Origin: Alphaproteobacteria bacterium UBA3637 | GTDB lineage: Bacteria; Pseudomonadota; Alphaproteobacteria; CAAHEQ01; UBA3637 | NCBI GenBank assembly: GCA_002373615.1 | Contig: DFKU01000048.1 | Location: 3,763 to 19,356 of the forward strand | Length of the DNA: 15,594 bases | Reading direction: 5' to 3' | In this document: positions 6,858 through 12,417 of the stretch, piece by piece | How positions within the stretch are numbered: the stretch's first letter is position 1 | Layout of the letters: the number at the start of each line of letters is the position of its first letter | Position numbers and translations under genes: made by a program | The notes under the pieces: model-generated | Seen by the model: the letters and a program-made list of their open reading frames with translations, nothing else | The model's database searches: none | What the model was told of the DNA's origin: nothing

Positions 6858-7070
6858 ATGAAGCGCATTCTGCAACAATGGCAGATATTATTCAAACGCT
6901 TAGGAAAAGATGTTTCTGTACGGATTCTTTGTCATAAAAATCAAAGTGATGCCCTGGGCCGTGGTTTTAGGGCGGTGGGCGCTGTTAAACAAGATATCGG
7001 TGGTCGCCACGAAGTCCATGGTATTATCGGCCTTCAATACGCTGGCAGTTTTGGTATCGGTGGTAAATAG
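6858..7070 (+). CDS. Possible small protein of 70 residues, unknown
   Basis: This short frame encodes a basic N-terminal half (MKRILQQWQILFKRLGKDV) and a glycine-rich C-terminal half ending GIIGLQYAGSFGIGGK. Codon choice (GGT, CGT, GAT, AAA) resembles nearby genes. The stop is followed within 4 bases by a hairpin terminator, as expected for a real transcription unit. Against it, there is no Shine-Dalgarno and the promoter is weak: TAATAT or TATATT at 6843-6851 lacks a good -35. If TATATT is the -10, the start codon would coincide with the transcript start. I recognise no homologue. The locus could equally make a non-coding RNA of about 240 nt. No tmRNA, RNase P or SRP RNA signature is visible. 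Confidence 0.42.
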   Translation: MKRILQQWQILFKRLGKDVSVRILCHKNQSDALGRGFRAVGAVKQDIGGRHEVHGIIGLQYAGSFGIGGK

Positions 7071-7073
7071 AAA

Positions 7074-7107
7074 CTGGGGTAGTTAAATCTACCCCAGCCT
7101 TATTTAA
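7074..7107 (+). terminator. Hairpin terminator upstream of rpsO
   Basis: CTGGGGTAG (7074-7082) and CTACCCCAG (7089-7097) form a perfect 9-bp stem with a TTAAAT loop. The tail CCTTATTT is only moderately T-rich. It insulates the rpsO promoter from transcription across the 6858-7070 ORF. Confidence 0.7.
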
Positions 7108-7114
7108 CAAGAGC

Positions 7115-7143
7115 TTGATTTTTCCCTTAAAATCTGCTATAAT
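7115..7143 (+). promoter_or_regulatory. Promoter of rpsO-pnp
   Basis: TTGATT (7115-7120) and a perfect TATAAT (7138-7143) are separated by 17 bp. The predicted transcript start near 7150 leaves a leader of roughly 105 nt before rpsO. Confidence 0.85.
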
Positions 7144-7149
7144 ACCTCT

Positions 7150-7256
7150 GTTGTCTTTTAATGAAGGCATTTTTAACCTTGCTGAACGATATCTCGGTTA
7201 CGGCTCAAAAATGTTGGAAAAAGGCAACCATCAACCAAAAAATGAAAGGAAAAATG
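7150..7256 (+). promoter_or_regulatory. rpsO leader, candidate S15 autoregulatory region
   Basis: The leader between the promoter and the start codon is long for a 90-codon gene and can fold. Bases 7181-7184 pair with 7201-7204 (one G-U pair), and an inner helix 7185-7189 / 7194-7199 closes a TATC loop with single bulges. A second small hairpin pairs GTTG 7213-7216 with CAAC 7225-7228, just before the AAAGGA ribosome site at 7245-7250. S15 is known to repress its own translation through differing leader structures in several bacterial groups. That this leader does so is inference. Confidence 0.45.
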
Positions 7257-7526
7257 ATGTCGATGTCAAAAGAAAAGAAGCAATCCATTATTGCTGAATA
7301 CGCAACCACCAAGGGCGATACAGGTTCACCTGAAGTCCAAGTGGCGTTACTCACCGAAGAAATCAAGGCTCTTTCAGAACACTTGAAAAATAACAAAAAG
7401 GATTTCCACTCTGCCCGTGGGTTAATGGCACGTGTGGCAAATCGTCGTCGGTTGTTGGCATATTTGAAAAAAACAGATGCCAAACGCTATGAAGCATTGA
7501 TTGCACGTTTGAAACTGCGTAAATAG
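7257..7526 (+). CDS. rpsO: 30S ribosomal protein S15
   Basis: S15 is a primary-binding protein of the small ribosomal subunit that contacts the central domain of 16S rRNA and forms a bridge to the 50S. The family core is clear: EYATTKGDTGSPEVQVALLTEEI, the HLKNNKKDFHSARGL region with the conserved H-x5-H pair, and the C-terminal RRRLLAYLKKTDAKRYEALI. The chosen start gives 89 residues, the usual family length. AAAGGA at 7245-7250 lies 6 nt before ATG 7257; ATGs at 7254 and 7263 are close in-frame alternatives. It is followed by a hairpin and then pnp, the conserved rpsO-pnp arrangement. Confidence 0.97.
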   Translation: MSMSKEKKQSIIAEYATTKGDTGSPEVQVALLTEEIKALSEHLKNNKKDFHSARGLMARVANRRRLLAYLKKTDAKRYEALIARLKLRK

Positions 7527-7535
7527 TTTCAGATC

Positions 7536-7570
7536 AGGAAAGGGTGTCAAGGGATGCCCTTTCCTTTAGT
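7536..7570 (+). terminator. rpsO-pnp intergenic hairpin (terminator or RNase processing site)
   Basis: AGGAAAGGGTGTC (7536-7548) pairs with GATGCCCTTTCCT (7553-7565) to form a 13-bp stem containing two G-U pairs, with an AAGG loop. The trailing TTTAGTTTGT is only a modest T-tract, so partial termination with readthrough into pnp is likely. In E. coli the equivalent spacer has a terminator after rpsO and a pnp leader duplex cut by RNase III for PNPase autocontrol. This hairpin could serve either purpose. Confidence 0.72.
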
Positions 7571-7598
7571 TTGTATGTATGAAGATGAAAGGAAAAAA

Positions 7599-9815
7599 AT
7601 GAGTTTATTTACAACCTATAAAAAAGAAATGTCCTGGGGAGGCAGAACACTTTCCATTGAAACAGGAAAAATTGGCCGTCAAGCAGACGGATCCGTGATT
7701 GTGCGTTACGGGGATACAGTGGTCCATTGTGCCGTCTGTGCCAGCAAAAAAACACCCGAAACATTTGAAGATTTTATTCCATTGACCGTGAATTACCAAG
7801 AAAAAACATATTCTGCCGGTCAATTGCCAGGTGGCTTTTTTAAGCGCGAAGGAAAGCCTTCTGAACATGAAGTGTTAACTTCTCGTTTGATCGATCGCCC
7901 TATTCGTCCTTTGTTTGTGAAGGGCTTTAACAACGAAACACAAGTCGTTTGTACGTTAATTTCTTATGATAAAAAAACACAAGCCGATATCGTGGCCATG
8001 ATTGCGGCCAGTGCAGCGCTTACCATTTCAGGCCTGCCTTTCTTGGGGCCTATTGCCGGTGCCAGAATTGGTTATATTGATGGTGAATATGTCTTGAATC
8101 CAAAAGTCTATGAAATGAAAAAGACACAATTGGATTTGGTGGTCGCCGGTACACGTGAAGGCGTGTTAATGGTGGAATCAGAAGCAGGGGAACTTTCCGA
8201 AGAAATCATGTTGGGCGCTGTGGAATTTGGACATGAAGCCTTGAAACCTGTCATTGATTTGATTATTTCTTTGGCAGAAGAATGTGCCAAAGATCCTTGG
8301 GAAGTGAAGGCTGAACCTGCCGAATACGCGACGGTTCGCGCTGAGATCAAAGAAAAATTGGGGGCTGAAATTGAAGCAGCTTACAAGATTCACAATAAAT
8401 TGGAACGTCAAGATAAGATTGCCGAAATCAAAGAAAAAGCAAAAGCCCTTTTTGAAGGTGAAGGTCATGAAGCTGAACTGGCCATCTATGAAAAGGTGTT
8501 CCATGAATTGGAAGCCCGTACGGTGCGTGATTCCATTTTAGCGGGTAACCCCCGTATTGATGGACGTGATACCAAGACAGTGCGCCCCATTGAAACAGAA
8601 GTGGGCTTATTGCCACGTGCTCATGGATCCGCTTTGTTTACCCGTGGGGAAACGCAAGCGATGGTCGTGACCACCTTGGGAACAGGGGATGATGAACAAA
8701 TCGTGGATTGCTTGGACGGGGAATATTCCCAAACATTCTTATTGCACTATAATTTCCCCCCATACTCTGTAGGGGAAGTGGGCCGTATGGGATCCCCGGG
8801 ACGCCGTGAAATCGGACATGGAAAATTGGCATGGCGTGCTATTCATCCAATGCTTCCTTCTCATGATGAATTTCCTTACACAATTCGTGTTGTTTCTGAA
8901 ATTATGGAATCCAACGGATCTTCTTCAATGGCGACTGTTTGTGGTTCCACTTTGTCTTTGATGGATGCAGGTGTGCCGATGAAAAAGCCTGTGGCCGGGA
9001 TTGCAATGGGTCTGATTAAAGAAGGGGATAAATTCGCGGTCCTCACTGATATCTTGGGCGATGAAGACCATTTGGGTGATATGGACTTCAAGGTAGCAGG
9101 GACGAAAGACGGTGTGACAGCCCTTCAAATGGATATCAAGATTACTTCCATTACACCTGAAATCATGAAGATTGCCCTTAATCAAGCGCATGAAGGTCGT
9201 ATGCATATTTTGGCAAAGATGGCTGAAAGTTTGGCCGAACCGCGTCCTGATATTTCACCTTTGGCGCCCAGAATCCATTCCTTCTCAATTGATAAAGAAA
9301 AGATTGGTGATGTGATTGGAACGGGTGGTAAGGTTATTCGTGAAATTACCGAAAAGACCGGAGCCAAAGTTGAAATTGATGATGACGGACGTGTGTCTGT
9401 GGCCTCTTGCGACAGCGCTGCTGCTAAGGCTGCCATTGATTGGATTCAAGCCATTGTGGCCGAACCTGTTGTCGGACGCATTTATGAAGGTGTGGTTGTC
9501 AAGATTATGGACTTCGGTGCCTTTGTGACCTTTATGCCCAATCGTGATGGTTTGGTGCACGTGTCCGAAATGGCTGATCACCGCGTTGAAAAAGTGACAG
9601 ACCTGGTTAAAGAAGGGGATCGTGTGAAAGTCATGATGATGGGGATGGAAAAAGGTAAGATTCGCTTGTCCATGAAACGTGTTAATCAGGAAACAGGGGA
9701 AGAAATTCCTGTTCAAAAAAAGGAAAAAAAGCACAAAAAGGAAAAAGAAAAATCTGAAGAAACGCCCGCCGAAACGGGTGCCTCTTTAGAAGATACTCTT
9801 CCTGAAGTGAAATAG
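7599..9815 (+). CDS. pnp: Polyribonucleotide nucleotidyltransferase (PNPase)
   Basis: PNPase degrades RNA 3' to 5' by phosphorolysis as a trimer and is a core mRNA-decay enzyme. The 738-residue protein has the full architecture: a first RNase PH domain (about 10-145, with the FFKREGKPSEHE loop), an alpha-helical linker, and a second catalytic RNase PH domain (about 325-540). The latter has GSALFTRGETQ, the phosphate-binding SNGSSSMATVCG and the acidic DEDHLGDMDFK. A KH domain (about 556-615, GTGGK in place of the usual GPGGK) and an S1 domain (about 622-692, GRIYEGVVVKIMDFGAFV) follow. The last 35 residues are a lysine- and glutamate-rich tail. The start is set by AAAGGA 5 nt upstream. It is read from the rpsO promoter through the intergenic hairpin. 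Confidence 0.98.
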   Translation: MSLFTTYKKEMSWGGRTLSIETGKIGRQADGSVIVRYGDTVVHCAVCASKKTPETFEDFIPLTVNYQEKTYSAGQLPGGFFKREGKPSEHEVLTSRLIDRPIRPLFVKGFNNETQVVCTLISYDKKTQADIVAMIAASAALTISGLPFLGPIAGARIGYIDGEYVLNPKVYEMKKTQLDLVVAGTREGVLMVESEAGELSEEIMLGAVEFGHEALKPVIDLIISLAEECAKDPWEVKAEPAEYATVRAEIKEKLGAEIEAAYKIHNKLERQDKIAEIKEKAKALFEGEGHEAELAIYEKVFHELEARTVRDSILAGNPRIDGRDTKTVRPIETEVGLLPRAHGSALFTRGETQAMVVTTLGTGDDEQIVDCLDGEYSQTFLLHYNFPPYSVGEVGRMGSPGRREIGHGKLAWRAIHPMLPSHDEFPYTIRVVSEIMESNGSSSMATVCGSTLSLMDAGVPMKKPVAGIAMGLIKEGDKFAVLTDILGDEDHLGDMDFKVAGTKDGVTALQMDIKITSITPEIMKIALNQAHEGRMHILAKMAESLAEPRPDISPLAPRIHSFSIDKEKIGDVIGTGGKVIREITEKTGAKVEIDDDGRVSVASCDSAAAKAAIDWIQAIVAEPVVGRIYEGVVVKIMDFGAFVTFMPNRDGLVHVSEMADHRVEKVTDLVKEGDRVKVMMMGMEKGKIRLSMKRVNQETGEEIPVQKKEKKHKKEKEKSEETPAETGASLEDTLPEVK

Positions 9816-9831
9816 TTCTTCTTAAAATATG

Positions 9832-9862
9832 AAAGCCTCGATATTTGATCGAGGCTTTTTTT
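9832..9862. terminator. Rho-independent terminator after pnp
   Basis: AAAGCCTCGAT (9832-9842) and ATCGAGGCTTT (9848-9858) form an 11-bp perfect stem with an ATTTG loop, and T's run to 9862. It ends rpsO-pnp. On the minus strand it may also stop the convergent mla transcript, although the T-run there is interrupted (TTTCATATTTT). Confidence 0.93.
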
Positions 9863-9880
9863 AAGGAATAAAATTTTTAA

Positions 9881-10480
9881 TTATTTTTTCTCATTATATT
9901 TAAAATTCTTGATCTTTTTATTTAACTCATCAATTAAGGCCTGAACAGAGCCTTGATGCTGCTGTAAAAAGGTTGTGTATTCTTTTTGATAACTGATAAC
10001 CATGGATACGTTTTCTACTGTAATATCCATAATCAGATACTTTTTATCTTTTTGACGCAGACGCCAAATGACCTCAATAGGGGGATCATTGTTGATTTTA
10101 CTGTCCACGAACAATTGATTTTTTTGTTGAGCGTTACGTGTTCCCTGAAAAACAATATCCTGACCTTGGTATAGGCCAAATCTGTCTGTCCATGTTTTAG
10201 TTGTCAAATCCGTAAAAGCTTCTATAAAATCTTGCTTTTCTTGGTCTGTTGCTTTTTTCCAATAGACGCCCAACACTTGTTTTGAAATGTTTTTTAAATC
10301 CAAATTGGTTGTAAATTTTTCACGGAAAAAAGCTTCTTTTTCTTCATTTGTTTTTTGGGCTAAGACCCCTTTTTCAATGATTTCCTTGGATAAAGTATCC
10401 ATGTAATCGATGGCAGGATCTGCGCATAAAGCTGGGATAGCCCACAGGGCACATACTAAAGTTAAAATGATTTTTTTCAT
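9881..10480 (-). CDS. mlaC: Periplasmic phospholipid shuttle MlaC (Ttg2D family)
   Basis: MlaC carries phospholipid between the outer-membrane MlaA complex and the inner-membrane MlaFEDB transporter. The 199-residue protein begins with a clear signal peptide (basic MKK, hydrophobic 4-18, cleavage likely after A20). The MlaC/tolerance-protein fold follows, marked by FFREKFTTNLDLKNISKQVLG, YWKKATDQEKQDFIEAF, the strand EVIWRLRQKDKKYLIMDITVENVSM, and a C-terminal helix. Its ATG overlaps the mlaA stop (ATGA, 10477-10480), and its AGGAGGA ribosome site is formed by the last acidic codons of mlaA. No mlaFED genes are in the window, so the transporter must be elsewhere. HpnM, a related hopanoid-associated protein, is a less likely name. 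Confidence 0.88.
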   Translation of the reverse strand: MKKIILTLVCALWAIPALCADPAIDYMDTLSKEIIEKGVLAQKTNEEKEAFFREKFTTNLDLKNISKQVLGVYWKKATDQEKQDFIEAFTDLTTKTWTDRFGLYQGQDIVFQGTRNAQQKNQLFVDSKINNDPPIEVIWRLRQKDKKYLIMDITVENVSMVISYQKEYTTFLQQHQGSVQALIDELNKKIKNFKYNEKK

Positions 10481-11265
10481 TCATCCTCCTCTTCAATTTC
10501 AAATTCAAATTCATAAGCCTTCGGGGCTTGCTCACTTTCTGGTAAAACTTTATTAATTTTCTTTTGTCGATTTTGACGGTACATGGTGCGTGTTGCAGCA
10601 TAATGATCTGTAGAAGATTTTTCTAAGTTATCCAACAACTCATCTGCCTTGTCACGTTTAACAAATCCTTTTGCAGCAGTTGCGCTGTACACAATCGCGT
10701 GTTCATGCTGCAACCGCCATCCGACGGGATCAGCCAATGAATCGACCCCTAATCCAATCGCATCCCGTGGATTGGATGGGCCCAATAAAGGCAGCATAAT
10801 ATAGGGGCCTTCATCATGCCATCCCCATTTCGCCAAAGTTTGTCCAAAATCGTTATCCGGTGCAGGAATATCCATTTGGGTCGCAACATCGAATAACCCC
10901 AAACATCCGGCGGTTAAATTGACCCCCGTGCGCTCCAAGACATAAAAGGCCTCTTTGGGATTTCCCTGCAAAAGAGCATTCAGAAAAAAGGCCGGCTGTT
11001 TTAATGTTTCAAAAACGTTACCAATGCTTGTTCTGATAAATTCTGGGACAGCCCAACGATATCCTTGTACTGCAGGTTTTAAAACGACTTTATCTGCAGC
11101 CTGATTAAAAGAAAAAATCCCACGGTTAACAGGTTCGTAAGGGTCTTTTTCTGTGGCTGATTGATCAGACACCACAGAATCACTTTTGGTGACAGTACAA
11201 CCAGAAACCAAAATTGAAGTACTTATCATCAAAAAGCTGAGCCATAAAATCGTTTTACCCTTCAT
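10477..11265 (-). CDS. mlaA: Outer-membrane lipoprotein MlaA (VacJ)
   Basis: MlaA removes phospholipids from the outer leaflet of the outer membrane and passes them to MlaC. The 262-residue protein has a lipoprotein signal ending in VSGC with the lipidated cysteine at C23. The family block DPYEPVNRGIFSFNQAADK follows (residues 41-59), then NVFETLKQPAFFLNALLQGN, RTGVNLTAGCLGLFDVA, FGQTLAKWGWHDEGPYIMLPLLGPSNPRD (shown in parts in family alignments) and the SLADPVGW segment. The C-terminus is unusual in being strongly acidic (FEFEIEEEDE). CAAGGA sits about 6 nt before the start. It overlaps mlaC by ATGA and is divergent from the gene at 11351. Confidence 0.94.
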   Translation of the reverse strand: MKGKTILWLSFLMISTSILVSGCTVTKSDSVVSDQSATEKDPYEPVNRGIFSFNQAADKVVLKPAVQGYRWAVPEFIRTSIGNVFETLKQPAFFLNALLQGNPKEAFYVLERTGVNLTAGCLGLFDVATQMDIPAPDNDFGQTLAKWGWHDEGPYIMLPLLGPSNPRDAIGLGVDSLADPVGWRLQHEHAIVYSATAAKGFVKRDKADELLDNLEKSSTDHYAATRTMYRQNRQKKINKVLPESEQAPKAYEFEFEIEEEDE

Positions 11266-11313
11266 TTTTTCCTTGCTTTTCTTATGAATTTAATTCACAC
11301 TAATCATAAATCA

Positions 11314-11342
11314 AGAGTATCAGTAACCACAAAAAAGGTCAA
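11314..11342 (-). promoter_or_regulatory. Candidate promoter for mlaA-mlaC
   Basis: On the minus strand TTGACC (complement of 11337-11342) is followed after 17 bp by TACTCT (complement of 11314-11319). The -35 overlaps the ribosome-site region of the divergent gene at 11351. A weak opposing pair, TTCACA (11294-11299) and TATCAG (11318-11323) with 18 bp spacing, could serve the plus-strand gene. Confidence 0.5.
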
Positions 11343-11350
11343 GGAAAAAG

Positions 11351-12409
11351 ATGTTTGGGGGATATAAAAAAATACTTTTTTTAAGCATATCAATACTTTG
11401 TTCTAACTCAGTTTTAGCGCAATTTATTGATGATATTGGTTTGTTCCCTGATGAAAATGTGCCTGTTGTTCAAAAGGAAAAAGAGGGGCCGGCTTCATTG
11501 GTTGTCAAATCCGAAGAAAAAAAAGAAGCTGCTGTCCCCGCTGTAAACACTCTCCAAACAGATACTTCAGAGCCCAATATTGGGCGAAAGGCAATTCCCT
11601 TGGAAAAATTGGTTTTAACGCCGGATCCCCTTCCTGAAATCAGTGTTGATTTAAGTGATAAAAAGCCCGTTCAAATTGTACAGGAGCAACCTCAAAAACC
11701 TATCAATACACGTCAAGAGGGAATTTATATTCCCCCTGCCGATAAAACAGTAGTATCCCCTGCTTCTCCTTCTGCCTTTGCTGATTTCCACGATGTGCGT
11801 CAATTTGATTTGGAGGGCTTTTATTTGGGAATGACACCTGATGCAGTTTTACAAATGGCCAGGCAAAAATATTATCAAATCAGTAAAATCAAAAAGGCCA
11901 TTCCCTTGTTTCAAACGACCCATTATGAAACGATTTGTCGCCAATCTGGCATTTATGCGCCTGACATGGTACGGGCTTGTATTCGCCAGCATGCGCAAAA
12001 AAATAAACAAACGTATGTGGAAGAAATTGTTCTGACTAAAAAGCCGACTCGTGAATCTTTTTCTTTTAAGTTTACTTCTCCAGCAACAGATAATGAAGCT
12101 TATCAGATTATCTATCAAAATCGGGGGGATAATTCGCTTAATTTTACGCGTCCTAACTTGGCAAAAAAACTCAATCGTAAAGAAGCCTTTTTTAATGCCG
12201 TTTTTAATATGTATGGTTATCCGGATGATAGTAAAGAGTTGATTTGGGGGACAAAAGAAGATGCCTATATGCAAGTAGAAATGTCAGGCTCAGCTTATGA
12301 TGCCACCATTAGATTGTTGGATGTCGGGTTATCCAATGAAGATTATTTCGAGGCTCTGGATTGGAAAGCTGACCAAGGGCCAACGGACCATTTCGGATTT
12401 GATGAATAG
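11351..12409 (+). CDS. Secreted protein of unknown function, with low-complexity N-terminal linker
   Basis: This 352-residue protein begins with a good signal peptide (hydrophobic core 8-16, VLA cleavage site after A23), so it is exported to the periplasm or beyond. Residues about 30-145 are a proline-, lysine- and glutamate-rich linker of low complexity, apparently disordered. The C-terminal 200 residues look folded and start with FDLEGFYLGMTPDAVLQMARQKY; a segment of this FxLxGxxLGMTPxxV type occurs in various proteobacterial secreted proteins. Two cysteines in the folded part (ETICRQSG and RACIRQ, 16 residues apart) could form a disulphide. AAGGA precedes the start. The ClpB-like gene begins 8 bp after its stop, indicating co-transcription. 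I cannot assign a family or function. Confidence 0.83.
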   Translation: MFGGYKKILFLSISILCSNSVLAQFIDDIGLFPDENVPVVQKEKEGPASLVVKSEEKKEAAVPAVNTLQTDTSEPNIGRKAIPLEKLVLTPDPLPEISVDLSDKKPVQIVQEQPQKPINTRQEGIYIPPADKTVVSPASPSAFADFHDVRQFDLEGFYLGMTPDAVLQMARQKYYQISKIKKAIPLFQTTHYETICRQSGIYAPDMVRACIRQHAQKNKQTYVEEIVLTKKPTRESFSFKFTSPATDNEAYQIIYQNRGDNSLNFTRPNLAKKLNRKEAFFNAVFNMYGYPDDSKELIWGTKEDAYMQVEMSGSAYDATIRLLDVGLSNEDYFEALDWKADQGPTDHFGFDE

Positions 12410-12417
12410 GGGGATAA

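Noticed and set aside
7161..7256. In-frame upstream extension of rpsO beginning at ATG 7161
   Set aside because: S15 has a fixed length of about 89 residues; the extension would translate the structured leader, and a good ribosome site lies just before ATG 7257.
7554..7598. Upstream in-frame start for pnp
   Set aside because: It would lie within the intergenic hairpin, and the AAAGGA at 7588-7593 points to ATG 7599, which gives the normal PNPase N-terminus.
8178..9734. Several antisense open frames within pnp, some over 100 codons
   Set aside because: They are shadows of a strongly conserved gene on the other strand and have no ribosome sites or recognisable motifs.
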